A stretch of 50,088 nt of DNA from Firmicutes bacterium CAG:822 (GCA_000432855.1 HF990829.1:1-50088), one strand, 5' to 3'; positions 1-8,476 are shown, numbered from the stretch's first letter. A program made the numbers and translations. Notes: generated by a model from the sequence alone, not told the origin.

Positions 1-2
1 AT

Positions 3-1283
3 TTAGTAATTAATATTAAAAATAAAAATTTTAAATTTAGTATATATCCAATCTCCAAAATAATTAGAGTATTATTTACTTTTATACTTTTAATTTTATC
101 GGTTAGATATGTTTATGTAGAGTTTAATTTAGAAAATTATTTAAATCCAAATAGAAAAACACAATTTTTTGAAGTATATTATACTGATCCTAAAAACATT
201 AAATTAACCGCACCTAAAGAAAAGAGAAATTTAATATACATATATGTCGAATCTTTAGAAACTTCTTTATTTTCAAATAAAAGTGGAGGTAATTTTAATG
301 AATCAGTAATTCCTAATTTAGAAAGATTAGCTAAAAATAATATTAATTTTAGTCAGAATGATAAATTAGGTGGCGGAAATGCTCTTTATGGCTCTACTTG
401 GACAGTTGCAGCTATGGTTTCTTCTAGTGCAGGTGTACCTTTAAAAGTGCCTATAGATGGAAATATGTATTCTGGTTATGGAGAGTTTTTACCTGGAGTA
501 TATTCTCTTGGAGAAATATTAGAAGATAATGGTTATAAAAATTATTTAATGATAGGTTCGGATGCTAATTTTGGAGGCCGAAAGGATTATTTTACTTATC
601 ATGGTGATTATGAGATAAAAGATTATAGTTATGCGAAAGAGAAAGGATATATCGATGGTGATTATTATGTTTGGTGGGGCTATGAAGATGGTAAGTTATT
701 TGACTTTGCTAAAGATGAATTAACAGAAATTGCTAAAGAAGATAAAACATTTAACTTTACTATGCTTACTACTGATACACATTTTACTGATGGATATGTT
801 GAGGATTTTTGCGATACGCCTTTTGATTATAAATATTTAAATGCTTATAACTGTTCAGATAGTATGATAGGGGAGTTTATAAGCTGGATTCAAGATCAAG
901 ATTTTTATAAAGATACAACTATTGTAATTACTGGTGACCATTTATCTATGCAGGCTAATATATCAAGTATGTTTGATAGTGATAATTATGATAGAAATGT
1001 ATATAATGTATATATTAATTCGGCTATTGAATCAAAAAACACAAATAATAGAAAATTTACTACTTTTGATTATTATCCTACTACGTTAGCTGCCCTCGGC
1101 TTTGAAATAGATGGAAATAGGCTTGGTTTAGGGACAAATTTATTTTCTGAAAGACAAACTTTAGCTGAAGAAATTGGAATAGATAAGTTAGACGATGAAC
1201 TTTCTAAAAACTCAAAATATTATAATAATAGATTGCTTGGAGATAGTTATAAAGAATTAAAGAAAGCCGTTTCATCAGAATAA
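3..1283 (+). CDS. LTA synthase/phosphoglycerol transferase family protein, 5' truncated by window edge
   Basis: Sulfatase/alkaline-phosphatase-fold enzyme that transfers or hydrolyses phosphoglycerol groups in envelope polymers. The frame is open from base 3 with no stop. The visible N-terminus holds the end of a hydrophobic membrane segment (bases about 60-115), followed by the extracellular catalytic domain. Visible motifs are ESLE (metal-binding Glu), GSTWTVAAM (Thr nucleophile region, closer to E. coli OpgB/MdoB than to the LtaS QGKTSD form), TTDTHF and TGDHLS (metal Asp and His). The first internal ATG (414) lies after the nucleophile, so it is not the start. The protein ends normally and a terminator follows. 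The family is confident. The exact polymer (teichoic acid or glycolipid headgroup) cannot be told from sequence. Confidence 0.85.
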   Translation, partial: LVINIKNKNFKFSIYPISKIIRVLFTFILLILSVRYVYVEFNLENYLNPNRKTQFFEVYYTDPKNIKLTAPKEKRNLIYIYVESLETSLFSNKSGGNFNESVIPNLERLAKNNINFSQNDKLGGGNALYGSTWTVAAMVSSSAGVPLKVPIDGNMYSGYGEFLPGVYSLGEILEDNGYKNYLMIGSDANFGGRKDYFTYHGDYEIKDYSYAKEKGYIDGDYYVWWGYEDGKLFDFAKDELTEIAKEDKTFNFTMLTTDTHFTDGYVEDFCDTPFDYKYLNAYNCSDSMIGEFISWIQDQDFYKDTTIVITGDHLSMQANISSMFDSDNYDRNVYNVYINSAIESKNTNNRKFTTFDYYPTTLAALGFEIDGNRLGLGTNLFSERQTLAEEIGIDKLDDELSKNSKYYNNRLLGDSYKELKKAVSSE

Positions 1284-1316
1284 AAGGTATTACTTAAAGT
1301 GACAATACCTTTTTTA
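1282..1316 (+). terminator. Rho-independent terminator
   Basis: Perfect 10-base stem AAAAGGTATT/AATACCTTTT (1282-1291 with 1304-1313) followed by a T run. It directly follows the stop of the phosphoglycerol transferase gene. Confidence 0.85.
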
Positions 1317-1463
1317 TTACTTAAGATTTTTTTGGTTTCACAACTTTTTCGTAATGAATTATAAAGTAGGGGAGATAATTATAGTGTATTACTTAAACAG
1401 AACTTGTTACTATTCATAGCCTAATTAAATAATAATTCTATACATAACAAATTTCTAATAAAC

Positions 1464-1490
1464 AAAAAAGTAGAAATTAATTCTACTTTT
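1464..1490 (-). terminator. Terminator of the Rpn-family nuclease gene
   Basis: Ten-base stem AAAAGTAGAA/TTCTACTTTT (1466-1475 with 1481-1490), loop of five. On the minus strand it is followed by a T run, and its upstream arm overlaps the TAG stop of the gene. Confidence 0.8.
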
Positions 1491-2382
1491 CAGTGTTTAA
1501 AGCGTTTATTTCTTTTTCTGATAATCCAGTTACTTTAGCTATATCTGAAATTTTCATTTGTAATTTTAATAAATTTTTAGCTGTTTCAGTTTTTTCTTGA
1601 CTAATTCCAAGAGCTTTTCCTTCATCAATTCCAAGTTTCTTGCCTTCGCTAATTCCGAGTCTCTTACCTTCCTTAATTCCAAGTTCTAAACCTTCTGATT
1701 TTGCAGCACTAATCAAAGTATTTTGTGTTTTTCTTGCCTCTTCTTCAGCTGATAAAAATTCAGTAAATTCTATATCATCATTTAATCTTTTAAGTTCTTC
1801 ACTAAATTTTTTCATATACTCATCATCCCCACAATATTTCTTTATTTCTTCTAAATTAAAATCTAAAGCTGCCACAAAATCATAAAGTCTGTTTCCTTTT
1901 TTACTTTCTTCTTTAATCTTACTTATATTATACTCATATGTAATTAAATTGTCTACACGTTTTATTTTTGTTTTTTCGTCAATATATTCATATTTACCTA
2001 AAATTGGATAATTTTTAGGTAGTTCATTTGTAAATTCAATTTGAATAAATTCTGGCATTTTTAAATAATCTTCCCCAACTTTTAAAGCTTCTGCATATTT
2101 ATTAAAAATATAAGCACTGTTTTTTCTATGTACACCGTTATAATAGCTACTATTAATTTCGATATTAATATATCTGCCACCAGCATACACCAAAACATCT
2201 AAGACCTTCCCTTTTTCATAAATATTTTTCTTAACTACTTCTGGAGATTTTATTTCTATTACCTCAATTTTTTCACCTAAACATTTTTCAATTAATCCTT
2301 TAAGTAAACTAGTATTCTTAGGATTACAAAAGATAGCTTTAAACATTGCATCGATTTTTGCCGTATAAAATTTTTTCTGCAT
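1483..2382 (-). CDS. Rpn family recombination-promoting nuclease/putative transposase (PD-(D/E)XK)
   Basis: The N-terminus KIDAMFKAIFCNP and the LDVLVYAGGRYINIEI block are typical of the PDDEXK_2 family (Rpn/YhgA-like nucleases), which are linked to RecA-independent recombination. The acidic residues of LDV and IEIN would be metal ligands. The usual E-x-Q appears here as E-x-N. The C-terminus carries tandem copies of an EGKxLGI heptad-like unit (about residues 232-263) and then a short helix-turn-helix-like tail (ISDIAKVTGLSEKEI), as in many relatives. The first ATG (2388) abuts the AAAGGAAG ribosome site, so the second ATG, six bases further on, is taken as the start. The gene stands alone between its own terminator and an AT-rich upstream region. 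Confidence 0.85.
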   Translation of the reverse strand: MQKKFYTAKIDAMFKAIFCNPKNTSLLKGLIEKCLGEKIEVIEIKSPEVVKKNIYEKGKVLDVLVYAGGRYINIEINSSYYNGVHRKNSAYIFNKYAEALKVGEDYLKMPEFIQIEFTNELPKNYPILGKYEYIDEKTKIKRVDNLITYEYNISKIKEESKKGNRLYDFVAALDFNLEEIKKYCGDDEYMKKFSEELKRLNDDIEFTEFLSAEEEARKTQNTLISAAKSEGLELGIKEGKRLGISEGKKLGIDEGKALGISQEKTETAKNLLKLQMKISDIAKVTGLSEKEINALNTEK

Positions 2383-2401
2383 AATCATCTTCCTTTCATA
2401 T

Positions 2402-2427
2402 TATAGGATAATTAATATCCTCTATAA
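2402..2427. promoter_or_regulatory. Inverted repeat upstream of the Rpn gene
   Basis: AGGATA-ATTAA-TATCCT (2405-2421) is a perfect six-base inverted repeat, extended on both sides by TATA with one bulge. It lies 20 bases upstream of the start codon on the minus strand and could be an operator or an mRNA hairpin. No convincing -35/-10 pair was found around it. Confidence 0.35.
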
Positions 2428-2545
2428 TATATATATACGGCATTTTATACCTCAATTCCTTTTTAATATAAATGTTTTTTTATTATTTTAAGATATAAAC
2501 AGTAACCAGAACATATATTCTTTTTGACATAATTTTACATTTTGC

Positions 2546-2574
2546 TTGACTTTAGTAGGGGAGATTGCTAAAAT
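2546..2574 (+). promoter_or_regulatory. Sigma-A promoter of the XRE regulator gene
   Basis: TTGACT (2546-2551), 17-base spacer, TAAAAT (2569-2574). The expected start of transcription is about 2581, just before the AGGAGGG ribosome site. The spacer contains AGTAGGGGAGAT (2554-2565), which is also found at 1365-1376. Confidence 0.7.
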
Positions 2575-2598
2575 TAATAGTAGGAGGGTTACAGACAT

Positions 2599-3384
2599 AT
2601 GGAAAGATTAAATGACATATTAAGAGAACTTGGTATTTCTAAAGTGAAGTTAGCTAAGTGTTTAGGGGTTTCTAGACAAATGATTTATAATTATTTGGAA
2701 CTTGATGATATTAATAAATGGCCAAAGGATAAAAAAGTTATTTTATTAAATATTCTTGGCATTAAATCTGCTGATGAACTTGATAATATTAAAGTTGATA
2801 CAGATTATATTATGGACGTAGAAACTAGAATTAATAGTCTGTTTGAAAACACTAATAAAAGTGAACTTGGTGAAAGTAATGTTATTTTCTCTGGTTTAGA
2901 TGAAAAAAGAAAAGAACTTTTACATAATATTGTCGATGAATTAAAAGAACGTCTTGAGGACGAAAAAGATGAAGAAGGATATAATTCTATTTTATATTTG
3001 TATCATTATTTACAGTCTATGGAAGGTATGAAAGAACTTAAATACATTTTGGCTTATGTATCTAAGGTTGGTGGTTATACTAAACCATATGAATTCGTAT
3101 ATGATGAAACAGAACAATTTGTTTTTGAAAGTATTTTATTCTCAGCATTTAATTTATATCATGCAGGAACTTCAAGCAAAGCTAGAATAGCTGAGACTCA
3201 TAAACGTTTTGTGGCTCAAATAGAACATAAATTAGAAGATAAAATGAGTAGAACTTTAGAGATTAATTCAGCCAAAGTACAAGCTATGAAAGAACTTGGT
3301 TATACAGAGGTCAATGATGAAAATGTAGCCGAAATACTATATAAAATAGATGAAATTCAAGCTCGTAAAGCTAGAAATAATTAA
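2599..3384 (+). CDS. XRE-like helix-turn-helix protein with an uncharacterised C-terminal domain
   Basis: Residues 1-50 form a helix-turn-helix (GISKVKLAKCLGVSRQ, then MIYNYLE), so this is a DNA-binding protein. The remaining about 200 residues are alpha-helical and acidic and match no domain I recognise. The segment DEKRKELLHNIVDELKERL looks like a dimerisation helix. A strong AGGAGGG site and a near-consensus promoter precede the gene. A terminator follows, so it is a single-gene unit between the Rpn nuclease and a DUF2726 protein. Its target is unknown. Confidence 0.7.
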   Translation: MERLNDILRELGISKVKLAKCLGVSRQMIYNYLELDDINKWPKDKKVILLNILGIKSADELDNIKVDTDYIMDVETRINSLFENTNKSELGESNVIFSGLDEKRKELLHNIVDELKERLEDEKDEEGYNSILYLYHYLQSMEGMKELKYILAYVSKVGGYTKPYEFVYDETEQFVFESILFSAFNLYHAGTSSKARIAETHKRFVAQIEHKLEDKMSRTLEINSAKVQAMKELGYTEVNDENVAEILYKIDEIQARKARNN

Positions 3385-3429
3385 ATCCGATAATATATAT
3401 TATGTTAACTTGTATATAAAAGAAAATTT

Positions 3430-3468
3430 GAGTAGTATTTATAATTTTGATTAATACTACTCTTTTAT
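3430..3468 (+). terminator. Rho-independent terminator
   Basis: GAGTAGTATT (3430-3439) pairs with AATACTACTC (3453-3462), followed by TTTTATTT. It ends the XRE gene. Confidence 0.85.
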
Positions 3469-3495
3469 TTAATAATTTTAAGGGGTGTGTTTTGT

Positions 3496-4032
3496 GTGGA
3501 TATGCTTTATGAATTAATTTATACTATTATTTTTGTTGCTTTGATGATTTTAGTTTTTTATACTATTATTTCCCGTTTTGGACACTCTACTTCGGATAAC
3601 ACTTCAGATGATAATAATATTGATGGCCCTACAGTTAATTATATTCCAAAAAGATTTTTATCTAATAATGAATACAACTTTTTAAGCAAATTTATTGATT
3701 TAGAAAATGAATTACATGTTAATATTGTTCCTCAAGTTAATTTAGCTTCGGTTATTGATAAAGTGTCTGATAGTAGATTTCATAATGAATTGTTTAGGAA
3801 TATTGATTTTGGTATTTTTAATGCGGATTATAGCAAATTACTTTTATTAATTGAGCTTAATGATGAATCACATAATAATTATCATAGAAAAAAACGTGAT
3901 ATTAAAGTTCGTGATATTTGTAATAAAGCGGGTATTAAGTTAATTACATTTTATACAAGATACTCTAATGAAAAAGAGTATGTAAAGAATAGAATAATTA
4001 AAGAATTAAATATATCTACTAATAATGATTAA
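3496..4032 (+). CDS. DUF2726 domain protein with an N-terminal membrane anchor
   Basis: A hydrophobic helix at residues 3-23 (LYELIYTIIFVALMILVFY) is followed by a polar linker. A DUF2726-type domain then runs from FLSNNEYNFL to the C-terminus. The block LLLLIELNDESH followed by RKKRDIKVRDICNKAGI is the family core and resembles a PD-(D/E)XK nuclease core with the acidic E-L-N-D segment. Nuclease activity is inference only. The longest frame begins at a GTG (3487) that overlaps the AAGGGGTG ribosome site. The GTG at 3496 has proper spacing and is chosen; the ATG at 3502 is also possible. The gene is flanked by hairpins on both sides. Confidence 0.75.
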   Translation: MDMLYELIYTIIFVALMILVFYTIISRFGHSTSDNTSDDNNIDGPTVNYIPKRFLSNNEYNFLSKFIDLENELHVNIVPQVNLASVIDKVSDSRFHNELFRNIDFGIFNADYSKLLLLIELNDESHNNYHRKKRDIKVRDICNKAGIKLITFYTRYSNEKEYVKNRIIKELNISTNND

Positions 4033-4042
4033 CTACTCCCCT

Positions 4043-4061
4043 ACCCTTATTTTATAAGGGT
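4043..4061. terminator. Hairpin between convergent genes, weak terminator
   Basis: ACCCTTAT-TTT-ATAAGGGT is a perfect eight-base stem between the DUF2726 gene and the end of the ZIP transporter gene. Neither strand has a clear T tract, so termination is uncertain. Confidence 0.4.
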
Positions 4062-4807
4062 TAATAGCTTAACATATGGTTTACATACATAAATAATATA
4101 CCAATTAGAAAACTAATTAGAGTTTTCTTTTTTTCTTTATATTGTAAAGCGGTTGGAAGTAATTCAATTATAGAAATATATGTCATAATACCAGCTATAA
4201 TAGCAAATAAAGCACCCATAATTGTATTGTTAATAATTGGTTTTAGAAAAAGAAATGCTAGTACGGCTCCTAATGGTTCAGACATACCTGATATAAATGT
4301 TAAGCCAATCGCTTTTTTCTTATTTTTAGTCGCATAATATACAGGCATAGCAATACTTATTCCTTCGGGAATATTATGCATGGCGATGGCTATGGTAATG
4401 GATATACCTAATTTAATGTTTGTTTCAGATGAGATATAGGTTGCAATACCTTCAGGAATGTTATGTATAATGATGGCTATCATGGTAAAGATACCTAGCT
4501 TATATAATTTACTATTTTGATCTAGTTTGGCCGGTAATACTTTATCAATAAACAAAGGTATGATTAGACCGATTGTTATGAAGGTCATGATACTAAAAAA
4601 TATAGAATTTTTATTCGTACTTTGAAACATAGTTAAGCTTTCAGGGATTAAATCAAAAACAGACACACTAAGCATTACTCCTGATGCAAAAGCTAAAGCA
4701 CATTTGATTATATTGTTTTTGTTTCCTTTAATAAAGATAAATAATGATCCCAATAAAGTTGATAATCCAGCAATTAAGCATAATAAAAAAGGTAATATTT
4801 CTCTCAT
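4061..4807 (-). CDS. zupT: ZIP family metal transporter (ZupT-like)
   Basis: An integral membrane permease that imports zinc and other divalent metals. The protein has about eight hydrophobic segments over 248 residues. The two signature metal-binding helices are clear: HNIPEGIATYIS and HNIPEGISIAMP, followed by GMSEPLGA. This is the ZupT/GufA subfamily pattern. The start has an AGGAG site. A terminator of the upstream heavy-metal exporter gene ends only 26 bases before the start, so expression depends on read-through or a promoter inside that gene. Pairing with an exporter suggests a metal homeostasis locus. Confidence 0.9.
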   Translation of the reverse strand: MREILPFLLCLIAGLSTLLGSLFIFIKGNKNNIIKCALAFASGVMLSVSVFDLIPESLTMFQSTNKNSIFFSIMTFITIGLIIPLFIDKVLPAKLDQNSKLYKLGIFTMIAIIIHNIPEGIATYISSETNIKLGISITIAIAMHNIPEGISIAMPVYYATKNKKKAIGLTFISGMSEPLGAVLAFLFLKPIINNTIMGALFAIIAGIMTYISIIELLPTALQYKEKKKTLISFLIGILFMYVNHMLSY

Positions 4808-4833
4808 TACTCCTCACCTATTTTAAATGTATG

Positions 4834-4860
4834 AAAAAAAGTATGAATTTATCATACTTT
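4834..4860 (-). terminator. Terminator or attenuator between the metal exporter and zupT
   Basis: AAAGTATGA (4838-4846) pairs with TCATACTTT (4852-4860). On the minus strand seven T residues follow. The 3' end lies 26 bases before the zupT start, so it may attenuate zupT instead of fully ending the transcript. Confidence 0.75.
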
Positions 4861-5692
4861 AAACACCAAATATTTTTAAAAGTAATCCGGTAATTACACT
4901 TATGAAATATAGAATACCTATTATTTTTAAGTTTTCTTTGATGTCTGGGTTTGATTTAAATAAAACTAGGAGTGCTACACCACTATTAGCTAAAAGTCCG
5001 GCTAAAGCGGAAGAAAGTGGTAAAATTTCGGCTATATATAATTCGGTTAAGATTATACTTGATCCACAATTTGGGATTAAACCTATTAAGCCAGCAATAA
5101 ATGGTGTAAAGAAATTTGTTTTATCAAAGATGTGTTTAATATTATCTTCTCCAATATAATGGAAAGCGGCATTTAATATAAAGGTAATTATAAATATAAA
5201 TATTAAGGTTTTTAATGTGTGTTTTATAGCTGGTATGATTATACCATGTTCACAGTCACAGTGGTCGTGCTCACATATTTCAAAATGTTCTTTTGGTTCT
5301 TCTTTTTTAATAATTAAATCGATAATAAAACCACAGACAAGACCAATAATTATTTTTATAGCTACTAATAGTAATATACTATTTAATGGGGCGTTTTCGG
5401 CAATTAATATTGGAAGCATTTCATCACTAGTTGATAAATATATAGCAATTAATGTTCCTAGACTAATGATTCTCGTTATATAAAGGTTTGTGGCTAAAAC
5501 TGAGAAACCACATTGTGGTAAAGCTCCAAGAATACTACCGATTAAAGGTCCAAATTTACCAGCTTTTTTAATAGTGTTTTCGCTTTTATGTGATAGTTTG
5601 TGTTCAAAAAATTCTATTATTAAAAAAGCAATAAATAAGAAAGGTAATATTTTTAGACAGTCAAATATTGTATCTAATATTATTTCTTGCAT
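4859..5692 (-). CDS. Putative heavy-metal (manganese/arsenic-type) exporter, ArsP_2-like
   Basis: Membrane protein of 277 residues made of two homologous halves, each with a Cys-containing motif in a helix: LPQCGFSVLATNLYI in the first and IPNCGSSIILTELYIAE in the second. This is the pattern of the putative 10-TM heavy-metal exporter family that databases name putative manganese transporter or arsenic efflux protein. The central cytoplasmic loop (about residues 125-150) is rich in His, Cys and acidic residues (FEICEHDHCDCEHG) and probably binds metal. It overlaps the upstream histidine phosphatase gene by 13 bases, so the two are co-transcribed. The substrate is not proven. Confidence 0.75.
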   Translation of the reverse strand: MQEIILDTIFDCLKILPFLFIAFLIIEFFEHKLSHKSENTIKKAGKFGPLIGSILGALPQCGFSVLATNLYITRIISLGTLIAIYLSTSDEMLPILIAENAPLNSILLLVAIKIIIGLVCGFIIDLIIKKEEPKEHFEICEHDHCDCEHGIIIPAIKHTLKTLIFIFIITFILNAAFHYIGEDNIKHIFDKTNFFTPFIAGLIGLIPNCGSSIILTELYIAEILPLSSALAGLLANSGVALLVLFKSNPDIKENLKIIGILYFISVITGLLLKIFGV

Positions 5693-6276
5693 AATGTTTT
5701 CCCCATTCCTATTTGTTTGAGATTTTCGTTTATTTCACTATCGGTAACCATTATAAATCCAGCAGTTTGTAGTCTTACTTTTTCTTTAAATAACGTACTT
5801 ATTAATAGTCCGTGAGATACAACAATAACTTTATTATAATCTAAATATTTAGATAAAGCTTCAATAGCTCTTTCTTGAACATGATCTAAGGCTTCTGTTT
5901 TAAAACTACATATATGATTGTGGTTTCGTTTCTTTAATTCCCAATCACATTTAGCAGTTCTGATTAATTCTAAAAATTCTTCTTCAGTGTTATAGTTGTT
6001 AGATAGGTCAGGAATCCATTCATGTAATAATGGTTCAACATTTATATCTAAATTGTGTCTTTTAGCAATAATACTGGCTGTTTGCATAGTTCTAGTATAA
6101 GGTGATGATATTAAAATATCACTATTTTCAAATATTTTATTTTTAGCAGTTTCTTGAACATCACTAATACCTTTTTGTGTTAAGGGCGCTAAAGCTAAAC
6201 CAGTACCTTTAAAACCTAATTTTACAACTTCATCATATGTTGGTTCGCCGTGTCTTAATAAAATAAATTTTGTCAT
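5680..6276 (-). CDS. Histidine phosphatase family protein (phosphoglycerate mutase-like)
   Basis: The protein starts FILLRHGEPTYDE with the RHG catalytic motif (phosphorylated His). SSPYTRTMQTA follows, with a helper Arg; an acidic region and VVSHGLLIS supply the second catalytic His. The length of 198 residues is normal for the branch of small cytosolic phosphatases. The true substrate (sugar phosphate, nucleotide or other) is not visible. It is the first gene of an operon with the metal exporter. An extended -10 promoter lies 20 bases upstream and AGGCGAGGTG serves as ribosome site. Confidence 0.85.
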   Translation of the reverse strand: MTKFILLRHGEPTYDEVVKLGFKGTGLALAPLTQKGISDVQETAKNKIFENSDILISSPYTRTMQTASIIAKRHNLDINVEPLLHEWIPDLSNNYNTEEEFLELIRTAKCDWELKKRNHNHICSFKTEALDHVQERAIEALSKYLDYNKVIVVSHGLLISTLFKEKVRLQTAGFIMVTDSEINENLKQIGMGKTLCKK

Positions 6277-6295
6277 ATAAACACCTCGCCTTAAT

Positions 6296-6304
6296 ATTAT
6301 AACA
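6296..6304 (-). promoter_or_regulatory. Extended -10 promoter of the histidine phosphatase operon
   Basis: TGT-TATAAT on the minus strand, 20 bases upstream of the start codon and just after the xerD stop. No good -35 box, which fits an extended -10 promoter. Confidence 0.55.
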
Positions 6305-6316
6305 TGATTTGTTTAA

Positions 6317-7192
6317 TTATTTACCATGGGGATGAAATTCTTCATAATTTTTTTGCAATCTTTCACTGGTAATATGAGTATATATTTGAGTAGTTGAAAT
6401 ATCGCTGTGACCTAATAATTCTTGAATACTTCTTAGATCAGCGCCGTGTTTTAATAGATGAGTAGCAAAAGAATGTCTTAGGGTATGTGGTGACAGCTCG
6501 CTTTTTATACCTTTTTCCTTGGCTATTTTTTGGAGTATTTTAAAGAAACCTTGTCTGGTCATTTTATTTCCATGATTATTTAAAAATAAATAATTACTTT
6601 CTCCATGTTTAAATAAACTTTTACGATGGTTTAAAATGTAATTACTTAAAGCTTCGATTGCATAGTCGTTTAGGGGAACAATTCTCTCTTTTGATCCTTT
6701 ACCAAATATTCTAACATAGGCATTTTTTAAATCGATATCATTAACAGTTAGATTAATGAGTTCACTAACTCTAAGACCACTACTATACATAAGTTCCAAC
6801 ATGGCTTTATTACGATAATCAAAATCTGTTTTTAAATTGATATCTAATAATTTGTCGACTTCTTCTTCGGATAAGACTTTGGGAAGACTTTTTCTAGCTT
6901 TAGGATTAGATATAGTAGTTAATGGATTCGTGTTTGTGTATTTATTTAATTCTAAGAATTTATAGAAACTTTTAAGAGTACTAATATTACGTGATACACT
7001 AGATGAATTTTCGCATTTAGAAAGACTTTGAATGTAATTTTGGATGTCTTTTTTAGTTAGTCTAATAAAATCTTTCTTAAGAAATACATTAGCTTTTTTT
7101 AAGTCACGTTTATATGAGTCAATAGTATTTTTACTGTATTTTTTTTCAAATAATAGGTAATCGATAAATTCAGTTATTAATTTTTCATTCAT
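6317..7192 (-). CDS. xerD: Site-specific tyrosine recombinase XerD-like
   Basis: Tyrosine recombinase that with its partner resolves chromosome dimers at dif. The N-terminal SAM-like DNA-binding domain covers residues 1-85, the catalytic domain the rest. Catalytic residues visible are Arg in SSGLRVSELI, Lys in GKGSKERIVP, HTLRHSFATHLL (H-x-x-R), LLGHSDISTTQIYTH (His and the Tyr nucleophile). The length of about 292 residues is standard for XerC/XerD. The longest frame begins at a GTG within the ribosome site AGGTGAG, so the ATG at 7192 is the start. There is no phage context, so a housekeeping role is likely. Confidence 0.85.
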   Translation of the reverse strand: MNEKLITEFIDYLLFEKKYSKNTIDSYKRDLKKANVFLKKDFIRLTKKDIQNYIQSLSKCENSSSVSRNISTLKSFYKFLELNKYTNTNPLTTISNPKARKSLPKVLSEEEVDKLLDINLKTDFDYRNKAMLELMYSSGLRVSELINLTVNDIDLKNAYVRIFGKGSKERIVPLNDYAIEALSNYILNHRKSLFKHGESNYLFLNNHGNKMTRQGFFKILQKIAKEKGIKSELSPHTLRHSFATHLLKHGADLRSIQELLGHSDISTTQIYTHITSERLQKNYEEFHPHGK

Positions 7193-7248
7193 GTTTCTCA
7201 CCTACTTTAATTTTATCAAAAAATGAGTAAAAAAAAAAGAAATATACA

Positions 7249-7257
7249 TGATATAAT
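7249..7257 (+). promoter_or_regulatory. Extended -10 promoter of rarA
   Basis: TGA-TATAAT, perfect extended -10. Its transcript would begin near 7264, downstream of the longest-frame ATG at 7223, which supports the start at 7277. Confidence 0.65.
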
Positions 7258-7276
7258 ATATATTGGCGGTGATAAT

Positions 7277-8476
7277 ATGCGACCACTTGCGGATACTTTA
7301 AGACCAAATAAATTAGAAGATGTTGTAGGTCAAAAACATTTAATTGGCGAAGGGCAGATTTTATATAATTTAGTGAAACATGGTAAGATTTTTTCGATGA
7401 TTTTATATGGTCCTTGTGGTACGGGTAAAACAACTTTAGCTTATACGATTATTAATGAGCTTGATTTAAAATATGAATTTTTAAATGCGGTTATTAATAG
7501 TAAAAAAGACTTAGATGAAGTAATTAGTAAAGCTAAGGCAAATGGTGGAATTGTCCTTATAATGGATGAAATACACCGTTTAAATAAGGATAAACAGGAT
7601 TTACTACTTCCTTATTTAGAAAACGGTTTAATTACTTTAATTGGGCTTACAACAGCAAATCCTTATCATTCGATTAATCCGGCAATCAGAAGTAGATGTC
7701 AGTTATTTGAAGTTAAATTGCTTAGCGATGATGATATTAAAGAGGCTTTAAATAAAGCGGTTAAATATTTAGATAAAATAGATATTAGTGAGGAAGCTAT
7801 TAGCTATATTGCAAGGTTATCTGGCGGAGATTTAAGATATGCTTATAATTTGTTAGAAGTGGCTTATTATGCTTCTGATAATTTTAAAATAGATTTAGAA
7901 GACGTTAAGAAAATAAATAATAAACCTAGTTTATATATCGATAAGAATGACGATGGATATTATGATGTAATTAGTGCTTTACAAAAGTCGATTAGAGGTA
8001 GTGATGTCAATGCGGCTTTACATTATTTGGCAAGACTTGTAGTGGCTGAAGATTTAGATATTATCTTTAGAAGACTTTCTGTTATTGCTTATGAAGATAT
8101 CGGTTTAGCAAACCCAGCTATTGGTCCAAGATTAGAGGCAGCAATTAAGGCAGCTGAGAGAGTTGGCCTTCCAGAAGCTAGAATACCACTTGGAGAAATT
8201 GTTATAGATATGGCATTATCGCCTAAGTCGAATAGTGCGCATGTAGCTTTTGATAATGCGATAAATGATGTTCAGATGGGACATGTAGGTAAAGTTCCTG
8301 ATCATATTAAAACTAATTCTAAGGATTATAAATATCCGCATAATTATAAAGGTAGTTATGTGAAGCAACAATATTTGCCTGATGAATTAGTTGGAAGAAA
8401 ATATTATAATCCTAAAACAACTAGTAAATATGAGATGAATTTAAAAAACATTTACGATAGAATTAATAAAGCGTAA
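7277..8476 (+). CDS. rarA: Replication-associated recombination protein A (RarA/MgsA) AAA+ ATPase
   Basis: Clamp-loader-like AAA+ ATPase that acts at stalled replication forks. The N-terminus MRPLADTLRPNKLEDVVGQ is diagnostic. It has Walker A GPCGTGKTT (Cys where Pro is usual), Walker B IVLIMDEIHRLNK, sensor 1 TTANP, the Arg finger region SRCQLFE and the C-terminal tetramerisation domain (AYEDIGLANP, LPEARIPLGE). The start at 7277 has GGCGGTGAT before it. The gene is divergent from xerD, and its 3' end shares a bidirectional hairpin with holA. Confidence 0.93.
   Translation: MRPLADTLRPNKLEDVVGQKHLIGEGQILYNLVKHGKIFSMILYGPCGTGKTTLAYTIINELDLKYEFLNAVINSKKDLDEVISKAKANGGIVLIMDEIHRLNKDKQDLLLPYLENGLITLIGLTTANPYHSINPAIRSRCQLFEVKLLSDDDIKEALNKAVKYLDKIDISEEAISYIARLSGGDLRYAYNLLEVAYYASDNFKIDLEDVKKINNKPSLYIDKNDDGYYDVISALQKSIRGSDVNAALHYLARLVVAEDLDIIFRRLSVIAYEDIGLANPAIGPRLEAAIKAAERVGLPEARIPLGEIVIDMALSPKSNSAHVAFDNAINDVQMGHVGKVPDHIKTNSKDYKYPHNYKGSYVKQQYLPDELVGRKYYNPKTTSKYEMNLKNIYDRINKA

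Noticed and set aside
1483..2382. Rpn-type transposase annotation as an insertion sequence
   Set aside because: No terminal inverted repeats or target duplication found; the family acts as a nuclease and the gene has its own terminator.
6317..7192. Tyrosine recombinase as an integrase of a mobile element
   Set aside because: The sequence is typical XerD by length and motifs, with housekeeping neighbours and no attachment repeats or phage genes.
7210..7218. TGA-TAAAAT as xerD promoter
   Set aside because: The start point would coincide with the AGGTGAG ribosome site, so it is not reliable.
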